Source: CAVUDO01 sp963740255
Lineage (GTDB): Bacteria; Actinomycetota; Actinomycetes; Mycobacteriales; Cryptosporangiaceae
Direction of reading: 5' to 3'
Length of the DNA stretch: 64,000 bases
Assembly: GCA_963740255.1 (NCBI GenBank)
Contig: CAVUDO010000002.1
Coordinates: 2,232,001 to 2,296,000 of the forward strand
A model generated the notes under the pieces. It did not search any database and was not told the DNA's origin. It was given only the letters and a program-made list of their open reading frames with translations. Position numbers and translations under genes: made by a program. This document shows, in pieces, positions 16,102-24,014 of the stretch; the first letter of the stretch is position 1, and every line of letters begins with the position of its first letter.

Positions 16102-16267
16102 GGGGGCGGCCCGTTCAGGCACGCCGCTCGCGGCGTTGTCGGACGTCACACGTCGGTTCGCTACGCCGCGACGACCTCCGCCTTGCGATCGACGCACCTG
16201 AACGGGCTCCGCGTTAGAGATTTCGGGCACCACCGCCTTTGGTCATTGACGGAGCGTGCTGGACGGG

Positions 16268-16291
16268 CTCATGACGTGGAACGTTCATGAG
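16268..16291. promoter_or_regulatory. Inverted repeat upstream of the HAD phosphatase gene
   Basis: CTCATGA (16268-16274) and TCATGAG (16285-16291) are perfect 7-bp arms around a 10-base spacer. They lie in the 315-base gap 16102-16416, which also has a short ACGCCGC/GCGGCGT hairpin at 16121-16136 just after the anti-sigma gene. The dyad may be an operator; no family is assigned. Confidence 0.45.
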
Positions 16292-16416
16292 ACTGAAATG
16301 CCTGGTCAGTGGTGGACGACACGGTTCGTTGGGCCCGCCCGTTTACACTGGGCCACCGAGTGCTGCGGGGCGTCGAATGGTGCTCCGCTCCTCGGGTCGA
16401 ACGCGGAGGGGGTTCG

Positions 16417-17301
16417 GTGGTCACGCTCACGGGACGGCGCCGCCGGCGCGTGGAGGAAGCGCGGGCCGTCGTGGCCGGCGCCGCCAGCGCGGCCGCCGCC
16501 GATGTCGAGGCCACCCAGAGCGCTCCGCTCGACCTGAGCGCCGCCGCCTTCTTCGACGTGGACAACACGATGATGATGGGCGCTTCGATCTACCACTTCG
16601 CCAAGGGCCTGGCCGCCCGGAAGTACTTCACCACCGCCGACCTGCTCCGCTTCGGCGTCGAGCAGCTCCGGTTCCGCGTGGTCGGCGCCGAGAGCCACGA
16701 AGGCATGCGCAAGGCCCGGGAGACCGCGTTGGCCTTCGTCGCCGGCCGCGAGGTGGACGAGATCGTCCGGCACAGCGAGGAGATCTACGACGAGCTGATG
16801 GCCAGCCGGATCTGGTCGGGCACCCGCGCGCTGGCGCAGAAGCACCTCGACGCCGGGCAACGGGTCTGGCTGGTCACGGCCACTCCGGTGGAGCTGGCCC
16901 GGGTGATCGCCAAGCGGCTCAACCTGACCGGGGCACTGGGTACGGTCGCCGAGGTGGAGGACGGCCGGTACACCGGACGCCTCGTCGGCGAACCGCTGCA
17001 CGGGCCGGCCAAGGCCGAGGCGGTGCTCGCACTGGCCGGCCGCGAACACCTCGACCTCGCCCGGTGCACGGCCTACAGCGACTCCTGCAACGACGTGCCG
17101 ATGCTCTCGGCGGTGGGCACGGCCGTGGCGGTCAACCCGGACAACGCGCTCCGCCGGGTGGCGCGCGAACAGGGCTGGGACGTGCGCGACTACCGGACGG
17201 CCCGCAAGGCGATGAAGGTGAGCGCACCGGCGCTGGTCACGGCCGGACTGGTCACCGGTGGCGTGGCCGCCGCGCTCGCCGTCCGCCGCCGCGCCCGCTA
17301 G
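16417..17301 (+). CDS. HAD-IB family hydrolase (SerB-like) with C-terminal membrane anchor
   Basis: 294 residues from GTG 16417, chosen for the GGAGGGGG site at 16404-16411. HAD motif I is FFDVDNTMMMG (D47, D49), motif II LVTATPVELA, motif III K in HGPAKAEAV and motif IV YSDSCNDVPML. The alpha-helical cap between motifs I and II is of the IB type used on small phosphoesters. The end, PALVTAGLVTGGVAAALAVRRRAR in two parts, looks like a single membrane helix with a positive tail. Its partner substrate is unknown; homologues commonly sit beside bldN. Confidence 0.87.
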   Translation: MVTLTGRRRRRVEEARAVVAGAASAAAADVEATQSAPLDLSAAAFFDVDNTMMMGASIYHFAKGLAARKYFTTADLLRFGVEQLRFRVVGAESHEGMRKARETALAFVAGREVDEIVRHSEEIYDELMASRIWSGTRALAQKHLDAGQRVWLVTATPVELARVIAKRLNLTGALGTVAEVEDGRYTGRLVGEPLHGPAKAEAVLALAGREHLDLARCTAYSDSCNDVPMLSAVGTAVAVNPDNALRRVAREQGWDVRDYRTARKAMKVSAPALVTAGLVTGGVAAALAVRRRAR

Positions 17302-17320
17302 ATCCGAACTGACGCCTCGG

Positions 17321-17611
17321 TCACGCCTTGATCCACCCGCGGCCGTCGCCCTCGTCGCACTCCATCCACACGGTCGGACCGTCGGGCGTGAGGGAGAAGT
17401 AGACCCCGTCGCGCAGCAGCATCGACAGCGCCCGCGCGGTCGGAAGGTCCACGGTCACCGCCGGCCGGGCGGGGAGGTGATAGGTGAGCGTGCGGGCGAT
17501 CCGGTCGACGGTCAGCCGCAGCTCGGCGTCGCCGTCACCGGCGGGGTCGGCGAAGCGAGCGCGGTACCTGTGAACGTCGGCCGTCGCGGTGTCGACCGGC
17601 TCTTCTGTCAT
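17321..17611 (-). CDS. Module A small protein 3 (RGWIKA protein)
   Basis: 96 residues from ATG 17611. The C-terminal half is the conserved part: TARALSMLLRDGVYFSLTPD, GPTVWMECDEGDGRGWIKA. The middle has an acidic GDGDAELRL stretch. A clear homologue, broken by a frameshift, occupies 29007-29323. The start overlaps the stop of the next small gene by four bases (ATGA), so the three small genes form one operon read away from the XRE regulator. No known domain; a small cytoplasmic protein. Confidence 0.75.
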   Translation of the reverse strand: MTEEPVDTATADVHRYRARFADPAGDGDAELRLTVDRIARTLTYHLPARPAVTVDLPTARALSMLLRDGVYFSLTPDGPTVWMECDEGDGRGWIKA

Positions 17612-17811
17612 CGGCGGTTACCTCTCCAGGTGTGGGCACGCGCATCGTCCTTGGTGGCGGCGGCGAAGGCGGCGCTGGGGCGGGGCCAGGTCATCCACAC
17701 CGGACAGCGGACGCAGCGGCCGGTGGGCGGGTCGTGGCGGTGACGACGGGCGAGGTCCTCGGCCAGGTCGTAGAGGATGGCCAGCGGTGGCCCGCACCGG
17801 CGGCGGCTCAC
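17608..17811 (-). CDS. Module A small protein 2 (C-x2-C-P-x-W-M...WP)
   Basis: 67 residues from ATG 17811. The conserved stretches, shared with 29320-29532, are GPPLAILYDLAEDLARRH and RCVRCPVWMTWPRPSAAF, then AAATKDDA. The C-x2-C pair followed by W-x3-WP suggests a metal-stabilised knuckle. It overlaps its neighbours by four bases on both sides. Function unknown; conservation of both cysteines in both copies argues they matter. Confidence 0.72.
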   Translation of the reverse strand: MSRRRCGPPLAILYDLAEDLARRHRHDPPTGRCVRCPVWMTWPRPSAAFAAATKDDARAHTWRGNRR

Positions 17812-18050
17812 CGTTCACCCGATCCGGGGTCGATGGGCCGACCGCAGTCGTCGAGCAGCCCGGCGCCATCGAGCACCTCCAGCGCCCGCAGCCGGGACGC
17901 ACAGCCACCCGAGGGCCGGCCGCCGCGGGTCTGGCCCTGCGTCCACGGCCACAGGCACGCCGCGCAGGCGCGTCGGTTGGGGGAGCGGCGACGGCGGTGC
18001 ACCGCGGCGACGCGGCGCGCGGCACGGACCGCGTCCTGGTCAGGCATCAT
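17808..18050 (-). CDS. Module A small protein 1 (CAACLWPW protein)
   Basis: 80 residues from ATG 18050 with a GGAGGG site. Conserved with 29529-29795: PDQDAVRAARR, CAACLWPW, a later GGC or SGC cysteine, and ALEVLDGAGLLDDCGRPIDPG. The C-x2-C-x-WPW box plus the distant cysteine could bind a metal. First gene of the three-gene operon, divergent from the XRE regulator across a 306-base gap (18051-18356) that contains a perfect dyad. Confidence 0.72.
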   Translation of the reverse strand: MMPDQDAVRAARRVAAVHRRRRSPNRRACAACLWPWTQGQTRGGRPSGGCASRLRALEVLDGAGLLDDCGRPIDPGSGER

Positions 18051-18234
18051 GTCGTCCCTCCGATGGCGGCCGAGGGCGGGCGGAAGCGTGGCAGCGGCGC
18101 CGGGGACGTGCCTGCCGCTGCCACGCTCCCTTCCTCGCACCCGCGCCCGGGGCGGAAGCCGAACCGGGCGCGGGCGGGTTTGTGGGCGATCAGGCTGACA
18201 CGCAGTGCCATGCCGGATCGTGTCTGAGAGTATC

Positions 18235-18257
18235 ACTTATCAAGTCTCGTGATAAGT
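18235..18257. promoter_or_regulatory. Perfect 8-bp dyad in the module A divergent promoter region
   Basis: ACTTATCA (18235-18242) and TGATAAGT (18250-18257) are exact inverted repeats around AGTCTCG, in an AT-rich island inside very GC-rich DNA. It lies between the outward-facing small-gene operon and the XRE gene, the ideal place for an operator bound by the XRE protein. Binding is inferred. Confidence 0.6.
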
Positions 18258-18356
18258 AGTCTCTTCATCTGCCATATCGTGGCAGGAATCGCAGTTGGTT
18301 TGAGTCCCAGGTTGAGACACACTGAGCGGGTGAGACCGCAGACAAGGAGTCCGGCG

Positions 18357-19205
18357 ATGCCGGCATCTGGTCCCACCGTTGGCCCCACGGTTGTCCGGCG
18401 TCAGCTGGGCAGGCGCCTACGCCGGCTCCGCGACGAGGCGCAGGTGTCCGTCGACACCGTCGTGGCCAACCGCAGGCTGGGGATCTCCCGCGCCAAGCTG
18501 TTCAAGCTGGAGGCAGGCAAGCACGCGGTCAAGCCACAGGACGTGACGGTGCTGTGCGCCTACTACAAGGCATCCGAAGCCGAGCTGGACACCCTGACAG
18601 CGCTCGCGCTGGCCACCCAGGGCGAGGGCTGGTGGCACGTCTACGGCGACGATGCCGTGCCGGAATGGTTCAGCCTCTACGTCGACCTCGAACCCGCCGC
18701 AGCGGTGATCCGTAAGTACGAGGCTGAGCTGATCCCGGGCTTGTTGCAGACTCCTGAGTATGCCTGGGCGATCTACCGAGCCGCCGTCGCCGACGACAGC
18801 GACGCCGAGATCGAACGGCGCGTCGCGGTGCGGATGGAGCGCCAAGCAATCCTCGACCGCGCCAAGCCGCCCCGGCTTCACGTGGTCCTCAACGAGGCAG
18901 CGATCCTCCGCGAGGTGGGCGGGGCCGACGTGATGGCCGACCAGGTCGCCAAGCTACGCAAGGCCGCCGCCAGGCCAGCCGTGACGATCGACGTACTACC
19001 GCTCGGGGCTGGCGCTCACACTGCCATGAGTGGCCCGTTCACTATCCTGGACTTCCCCGCCCCAGCCGACGACCCCTCGGCCGTCTACCTCGAAACTGCC
19101 AGCTCGGCCGCCTACCTACAGAAGCCGGCCGACCTGGCCCGGTACAACGCGATCTTCGACCAGGTGCGCACGAAGACCACACCGCTAATGGAGTTCACGC
19201 CATGA
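18357..19205 (+). CDS. XRE-family regulator with DUF5753 domain (module A)
   Basis: 282 residues from ATG 18357, with AAGGAG seven bases upstream. The HTH covers about 12-70 (VRRQLGRRLRRLRDEAQVSV; ISRAKLFKLEAGKHAVKPQD). DUF5753 follows, with its typical EAELIPGLLQTPEYAWAIYRA, RMERQAILDR, VVLNEAAILREVGG and VTIDVLPLGAGAHTAMSGPF. Such proteins (WhiJ-like) work with DUF397 partners in development and antibiotic control in streptomycetes. The DUF397 gene follows with a four-base ATGA overlap. Confidence 0.9.
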   Translation: MPASGPTVGPTVVRRQLGRRLRRLRDEAQVSVDTVVANRRLGISRAKLFKLEAGKHAVKPQDVTVLCAYYKASEAELDTLTALALATQGEGWWHVYGDDAVPEWFSLYVDLEPAAAVIRKYEAELIPGLLQTPEYAWAIYRAAVADDSDAEIERRVAVRMERQAILDRAKPPRLHVVLNEAAILREVGGADVMADQVAKLRKAAARPAVTIDVLPLGAGAHTAMSGPFTILDFPAPADDPSAVYLETASSAAYLQKPADLARYNAIFDQVRTKTTPLMEFTP

Positions 19206-19543
19206 CCACCAGCACTCCAGCATGTCGGCACTACACCAAGAGCAGCCGGTCCGCCGGCAACGGCGGCGACTGCGTGGAGTGGGCACTCGACCAGGCCGGT
19301 GTCTACGTCCGCGACAGCAAAGATCCCACCGGTCCGGAGCTCCTGCTCTCCTACCCCGACTGGCATGTCTTTCTTGAGGCGGCCACCGCCGGCCGGGACC
19401 ATCCGCACATCGCTCGCACCGCCTCCGGCGTCCACGTCAGCGACCGCCGGGACCGCACCATCGGACTCACCTTCACTCACGCGGAATGGGACGCCTTCGT
19501 CGCCGGCGCCCGCGCCGGTGAGTGCCAGCCCGCGGCCGCCTAG
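19202..19543 (+). CDS. Double DUF397 domain protein (module A)
   Basis: 113 residues from ATG 19202. Two DUF397 units are seen: YTKSSRSAGNGGDCVEWAL with GVYVRDSKDPTGPEL and a WHVFLEAA end, then a second, shorter one, GVHVSDRRDRTIGLTFTHAEW to AFVAGARAGE. Most DUF397 proteins have one unit (as in module B), so the fusion is less usual. Likely partner or target of the XRE-DUF5753 protein with which it is co-translated. Its end meets the acyltransferase frame by four bases. Confidence 0.88.
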   Translation: MTTSTPACRHYTKSSRSAGNGGDCVEWALDQAGVYVRDSKDPTGPELLLSYPDWHVFLEAATAGRDHPHIARTASGVHVSDRRDRTIGLTFTHAEWDAFVAGARAGECQPAAA

Positions 19544-20970
19544 CGCCGCGGCTCCTCGTCCGCGACCGCTCGTCGCGGGTGGCTGATCCGGTGACCGTGG
19601 CCCGACGCGTCCGAAGCCGTTTTCAGCCGAAGACCGACGTCCGCTTCATCAGCAGGCGGTAGAGCGACTGCTGGATCGTCTCGCGCACCTGGTCGGTGAG
19701 GTTGAACATCAGCATCTGGTCGTCCGCCTCGCCGGCGAGGTCGGCGGTCTCGATCGGGCGGGCCGAACTCGATGTACCACTTGGACGGCAGCGGGATCAT
19801 CCCGAGCAGGCCGAGCCACGGGAACGTCGGTGTCAGCGGAAAGTAGGGCGCGCCGAGCAGCCGGGCCAGCAGCGGGGCATTGCCCAGCATCGGGTAGATC
19901 TCCTCGGCACCGACGATCGCGCACGGGATGATCGGCACCTTCGTCGCCAGCGCCGCCGAGACGAACCCGCCGCGGCCGAAGCGCTGCAGCTTGTACCGAT
20001 CGGCGAACGGCTTGCCGACGCCCTTGAACCCCTCGGGGTAGACGCCCACCAGCTCACCGGAGGACAGCAGCCGTTCGGCGTCGGCCTGGCAGGCGAGCGT
20101 GTTGCCGGCCTTGCGGGCGAACTCCCCGACGAACGGCGTCTTGAAGACCAGGTCGGCGCCGAGCAGCCGCAGGTGCCGCCGGGCCGGGTGGTGGTCGAGC
20201 AGCGCGAGCGCGGTGATCACGCCGTCCAGCGCCACGGTGCCGGAGTGGTTGGCGACGATCAGCGCGCCGCCGGTGTCCGGAACGTTCTGCATTCCGCTCA
20301 CCTCGACGCGGAACCACTTCTCGTACAGCGGGCGGAACGGCGCGGCCAGCACCGTGTCGGTGAGTTCCGGGTCGAACCCGAACTCGTCCACCTCGTACTC
20401 GCCGGTGAGCCGGCGACGCAGGAACGCGAGCACACCGGCCACCTTGCGGTCCCACGGGTCGCCCGCGGGTGTGTCCGGCCCGTCGGCGGCAGCAGCGGTG
20501 GCCCGGGTGGCGCCGGCCGCGGGAGCCGCGCCGGTTGCGTCCGGATCGACCGGGGCGCCGCCAGCCTCCCGGCGGAACTGCCCCAGGTCGCGCAGCCCGG
20601 CCGACGGGCGGGTGGCTGCGGCCGGGCTGACCAGGGTGGGGTCGCCCGCGGTCTCCACGGGCACCGCCGTTCGATCGTCCCCAGATTTCTCGTCGACGCG
20701 CGCTTTCGCGGACTTCCCACGAGGCGCCGCCGTCGCGCGCGCCTTGGCCCCCGCGCCGCCCTTGCTGTCCGCGCGCGCCTTGGTGCCCGCCTCCGGGACC
20801 GTGCCCGCCTTGGTGGCCCGGCGGGGTGCCGCCGCACGCGCCTTGGCCGGACGGCTCCCCGCCGTGGCGTCGGCCGACTCGCCGCCGCCCTCTCCCGCGG
20901 GAGCGCGCTTCTTCTTCGCACCACGGGCGGGGCGGTCGCCGTCGAAGGGGATGATCCGGGCCTCAGGCAT
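19540..20970 (-). CDS. PlsC-type acyltransferase with long basic N-terminus; tail frameshifted
   Basis: 1-Acyl-glycerol-3-phosphate-type acyltransferase acting at the inner membrane. Residues 1-170 are a Lys/Ala/Arg-rich linker; the catalytic domain has VANHSGTVALDG (HX4D) and VYPEGFKGVGK. Read directly, the frame ends at 19540 in an Arg/Pro-rich tail. A one-base change near 19752-19766 (after KWYIEFG) restores the family end: TADLAGEADDQMLMF, DQVRETIQQSLYRLLMKRTS, stopping at 19623. So the sequence has a frameshift or sequencing indel after the active site. It overlaps the epimerase stop by eight bases. Confidence 0.82.
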   Translation of the reverse strand: MPEARIIPFDGDRPARGAKKKRAPAGEGGGESADATAGSRPAKARAAAPRRATKAGTVPEAGTKARADSKGGAGAKARATAAPRGKSAKARVDEKSGDDRTAVPVETAGDPTLVSPAAATRPSAGLRDLGQFRREAGGAPVDPDATGAAPAAGATRATAAAADGPDTPAGDPWDRKVAGVLAFLRRRLTGEYEVDEFGFDPELTDTVLAAPFRPLYEKWFRVEVSGMQNVPDTGGALIVANHSGTVALDGVITALALLDHHPARRHLRLLGADLVFKTPFVGEFARKAGNTLACQADAERLLSSGELVGVYPEGFKGVGKPFADRYKLQRFGRGGFVSAALATKVPIIPCAIVGAEEIYPMLGNAPLLARLLGAPYFPLTPTFPWLGLLGMIPLPSKWYIEFGPPDRDRRPRRRGGRPDADVQPHRPGARDDPAVALPPADEADVGLRLKTASDASGHGHRISHPRRAVADEEPRR

Positions 20971-22057
20971 CGTCGGCCCCCTTGGCGGCCGCTGCCAGCC
21001 ACTCGCGGGCCGCCGAGAACCGCGACCCGAGCCCGGTCTCGACGGCGCGCAGGTTCTCCGAGCTGAGCACCGACGCCAGGTCGCCGCCGCGGACGAAGTC
21101 GTCGAACGCCTCGGAGGTGCTGTAGCGGGGCGTCACGCCGAACTCCCGTTCCAGCTTGCCGATGTCGACCACCCGTCCGTAGGTGAGCAGCCGGGTCTGC
21201 TCCGGGGAGAAGTCGATGGTGCCGGCCCGCCGGACGAGCATGCCCAGGTAGGACGCCGCGAACGCCGGCACGGGGGCCTGCACCCGCCCGGCCCGGCGGA
21301 TCGCCTGGGAGAGCAGCAGCGCACCGGGACCGGCGACGTTGAACGTGCCGGGGTGGTACTCGCGGGCGGCCCGGGCCAGCACGTCGAGCGCGTCGTCCAT
21401 GTGCACGAACTGCAGCCGCGGGTCGAACCCCAGCACGGTCGGCACCACCGGCAGCGCGAAGTACCGGGACAGCGGGGTGTCGACGTTCGGACTGAGCATG
21501 TTGGCCAGCCGCAGCATGGTCACGCACACGTCCGGCCGGCGGCGCGCGAAGCCGCGCACGTAGCCCTCGACCTCGGTGGCGTCCTTGCCGTAGCCCCCCG
21601 GCGGGTTGGCCTTCGCTTCCATGTCCTCGGTGAACACCGCGGGGTCGCGCGGGGACGAACCGTAGATCGCGGTCGCCGAGCGCACCACGAGCTTGCGCAC
21701 CCGCGGCGCCTTCTGGCATGCCGCGAGCAGCTGCATCGTGCCGATGACGTTGAGTTCCTTCATCGACGCGCGCCCGCCGGCACCGGCGGGGGTGGCCTGC
21801 ACGCTCATGTGCACGACGGTGTCGACGTCGGCGTTCGCGATCACCTTGGCGATCAGCGGGTTGCGGATGTCGGCCCGGACGAACTCGGTCCGGCCGAGCT
21901 GCGCGGACGCCTCGCCGCCGGGAGGAGCGGTGTCGACGCCGAGGACGCGCTCGATCCGGGAGTCGGCGGCCAGCCGGGCCGCCAGGCGTCCGCCCATCGG
22001 ACGGCTGACCCCGGTGACGAGTACGACCTGCGGGAGACGGGACGCCTCAGCACCCAC
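20963..22057 (-). CDS. NAD-dependent epimerase/dehydratase-like SDR protein
   Basis: 364 residues from GTG 22057 (GAGG six bases before; a TTG at 22063 is possible). The Rossmann loop is VVLVTGVSRPMGGRLAARL, with VDTVVHMSVQATPA and SATAIYGSSPRD typical of extended SDRs. The expected YxxxK catalytic pair reads YGKDATEV, with lysine at +2, so the active site may be altered. Overlap with the acyltransferase gene suggests a joint role, perhaps at the envelope. The substrate is unknown. Confidence 0.85.
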   Translation of the reverse strand: MGAEASRLPQVVLVTGVSRPMGGRLAARLAADSRIERVLGVDTAPPGGEASAQLGRTEFVRADIRNPLIAKVIANADVDTVVHMSVQATPAGAGGRASMKELNVIGTMQLLAACQKAPRVRKLVVRSATAIYGSSPRDPAVFTEDMEAKANPPGGYGKDATEVEGYVRGFARRRPDVCVTMLRLANMLSPNVDTPLSRYFALPVVPTVLGFDPRLQFVHMDDALDVLARAAREYHPGTFNVAGPGALLLSQAIRRAGRVQAPVPAFAASYLGMLVRRAGTIDFSPEQTRLLTYGRVVDIGKLEREFGVTPRYSTSEAFDDFVRGGDLASVLSSENLRAVETGLGSRFSAAREWLAAAAKGADDA

Positions 22058-22113
22058 CGGCAACCTCGCTCCGCTCGCGCTGGTCGGTCACGGCCATCGG
22101 CCAGGAACAGCGA

Positions 22114-22212
22114 CTACTTCTTGTTGCGACGCTGGACGCGGGTCTTCTTGAGCAGCTTGCGGTGCTTCTTCTTCGCCATCCGCTTACGACGCTTCTTGAT
22201 GACCGAGCCCAT
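22114..22212 (-). CDS. Small ribosomal protein bS22 (AURKAIP1/COX24-type)
   Basis: A 32-residue, strongly basic protein, MGSVIKKRRKRMAKKKHRKL then LKKTRVQRRNKK, the actinobacterial 30S protein bS22. ATG 22212 has GAGGA seven bases upstream. The gene lies between the epimerase and the BldC-like gene, the usual actinomycete order. It binds near the decoding centre of the small subunit in mycobacterial structures. Confidence 0.93.
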   Translation of the reverse strand: MGSVIKKRRKRMAKKKHRKLLKKTRVQRRNKK

Positions 22213-22297
22213 GCCACATCCTCGGGGTCACTGCTACCAGTACTAAGGTGCCAAGAGTAGCCGCCCACTTCCGCACCGGTCACCCCGGCGTCGTCCG

Positions 22298-22337
22298 CGT
22301 ACGTACGGCCGGAGCAGTGGCTCCGGCCGTACGTACG
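22298..22337 (-). terminator. Strong intrinsic-type terminator after the BldC-like gene
   Basis: Perfect 18-bp arms (22298-22315, CGTACGTACGGCCGGAGC, and 22320-22337) close on a four-base loop. It begins 20 bases past the BldC-like stop codon and precedes the bS22 promoter region. There is no long T run, as is common in actinomycete terminators. Confidence 0.85.
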
Positions 22338-22356
22338 TCAACTCCGACCCGCAACC

Positions 22357-22560
22357 CTAGGCGGTGTCCGTGAAGGCGTCGCGAAGGTAGGCGTGCACCG
22401 CGTGCTCGGGCACCCGGAACGAGCGGCCCACCCGGACGGCATGCAGTTCGCCGGAGTGGACGAGTCGGTAGACGGTCATCTTCGAGACACGCATCAACGT
22501 CGCCACCTCGGCGACCGTCAGGAACCGCACCTCGGACAGGGAACTCAAGGAACCGGACAT
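22357..22560 (-). CDS. BldC-like MerR-type helix-turn-helix protein
   Basis: 67 residues from ATG 22560. The single winged-helix reads FLTVAEVATLMRVSKMTVYR then LVHSGELHAVRVGRSFRVPE, the excisionase/BldC pattern that binds direct repeats by head-to-tail assembly. No effector domain. In Streptomyces BldC delays sporulation genes. A strong terminator follows. The 189 bases upstream hold no obvious operator. Confidence 0.9.
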   Translation of the reverse strand: MSGSLSSLSEVRFLTVAEVATLMRVSKMTVYRLVHSGELHAVRVGRSFRVPEHAVHAYLRDAFTDTA

Positions 22561-22748
22561 ACGTCCCACCTCACCGTGCACGCGTCGGGTGCCGGCTCCC
22601 CTCCGGCCACGAGGACACGCACGTGCTCTTTGAACAGTAGCGGGGCAAGAGTGATCGGGCGATACCCTCAGCGATCCTCCCTGCGCAATGTGCTACTGCA
22701 ACGGCCCCTTACGTCACCTGGCGTCACGTCTGCCGTGAATGTCACCCC

Positions 22749-22836
22749 GGCCTGGTGGCCCGATCGCCCCGGCCTGGTGGCCCGATCGCCCCGGCCTGGT
22801 GGCCCGATCGCCCCGGTCTGGTGGCCCGATCACTCC
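22749..22836. repeat. 22-bp tandem repeat, four copies, overlapping the permease stop
   Basis: Units start at 22749, 22771, 22793 and 22815. The first three are identical (GGCCTGGTGGCCCGATCGCC plus CC); the fourth differs at three or four bases and contains the stop of the permease gene. Since 22 is not a multiple of three, copies could not extend the protein in frame. Each unit has a GGCC-TGGT-GGCC near-palindrome, which may act in transcript ending. Confidence 0.88.
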
Positions 22837-24014
22837 GTCCGCAGTGCCGCCACCGGATCGAGCCGACCGGCCCGGCGCGCCGGCACCACGCCGAAGAACA
22901 CCCCGACCGCGACCGACACCCCGAACGCCAGCACCCCCGACCACCACGTGACCACCGACGGCAGCGGCGAGAGCGCGTCGACCAGCATCGAGGCCGTCAC
23001 GCCCAGCGCGATGCCCGCGCACCCGCCGATCGTGGTGAGCAGCACCGCCTCCAGCAGGAACTGGGCCCCGATGTCGCGCTGCCGTGCCCCGACGGCCTTG
23101 CGCAGGCCGATCTCGCGGGTGCGTTCGCGCACCGATACCAGCATGATGTTGCTCACGCCCACCCCGCCGACGAGCAGGCTGATGCCGGCGATCGCGGCCA
23201 GCACGAGCGTGAGCAGCCCGAGGATCTCCCCGACCACCCCGAGGATCTGCTCCTGCGTCACCGCGGAGAACTTCTGGTCGGGGTAGCGGGCCTCCAGGTC
23301 GGCCTTGATCCGGGCACCGAGTTCGTCGATCCGTTCGGCGTCGGGAGCCTTCACCGCGATGGCGTCCACCCGCTGGGTGCCGAACAGCCGCTGGGCGGTG
23401 GTGAGCGGGATGTGGGCGTCGAGGTCCTGGTCGACGCCGAGCGCGGAACCCTGCCGGGTGAACACCCCGATCACCCGGAACCGCACGCCGGCGATGCTCA
23501 CCTGCCGGCCGATCGGGTCGCGGTCGGCGAACAGGCGGACGGCCGTGGTGGACCCGAGCACGGCGACCCGACGCCGGGTGTCCAGATCGGACCGCGACAG
23601 GTAGGTGCCGGACGCGAGGTTGCGGCTGAACACGTCCACGGTGGTCTCGGTGACACCCTGGACGGTGACGAACTGGTTGCGCGCCCCGGCCCGGATCACC
23701 TCGCCGGAACTCACCGTCGCGGCCACCCGCCGGCGGTCGCCCACCACCTTGCCGACCTCGGCCACGTCGGCCAGGGTCAGCCGGCTGGCGGTCGGAGCGC
23801 TGCCGAACTGCAGCTCGCCCGGGACGACCAGCAGCAGGTTGCTGCCCAGGCTCTGCACCTCGCGCTCCACCTGCTGCTTGGCGCCCGTCCCGATCGCGAC
23901 CAGCATCACCACCGCGGCCACCCCGACGATCACCCCGAGCATGGTGAGCGCGCTGCGCAGCCGGTTGGCCCGCAGCGCGCCGGTGGCCACCCGGAACGCC
24001 TCCGCCCACCTCAC
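22830..24014 (-). CDS. ABC transporter permease, MacB/FtsX family
   Basis: 394 residues from GTG 24014, overlapping the ATPase stop by four bases. One helix at the start (LTMLGVIVGVAAVVMLVAIG), a large extracytoplasmic MacB_PCD domain, then three helices (VGEILGLLTLVLAAIAGISLL; IGGCAGIALGVTASML; VLAFGVSVAVGVFFG). SVRERTREIGLRKAVGAR is the coupling motif of the FtsX domain. Together with the ATPase and the adaptor lipoprotein it makes a MacAB-like export or mechanotransmission complex. Confidence 0.93.
   Translation of the reverse strand: MRWAEAFRVATGALRANRLRSALTMLGVIVGVAAVVMLVAIGTGAKQQVEREVQSLGSNLLLVVPGELQFGSAPTASRLTLADVAEVGKVVGDRRRVAATVSSGEVIRAGARNQFVTVQGVTETTVDVFSRNLASGTYLSRSDLDTRRRVAVLGSTTAVRLFADRDPIGRQVSIAGVRFRVIGVFTRQGSALGVDQDLDAHIPLTTAQRLFGTQRVDAIAVKAPDAERIDELGARIKADLEARYPDQKFSAVTQEQILGVVGEILGLLTLVLAAIAGISLLVGGVGVSNIMLVSVRERTREIGLRKAVGARQRDIGAQFLLEAVLLTTIGGCAGIALGVTASMLVDALSPLPSVVTWWSGVLAFGVSVAVGVFFGVVPARRAGRLDPVAALRTE

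Noticed and set aside
22114..22212. Treating the lysine-rich 32-codon frame as a spurious short ORF
   Set aside because: Sequence matches the bS22 pattern, has a good ribosome site and the usual neighbours, so it is annotated as a gene.
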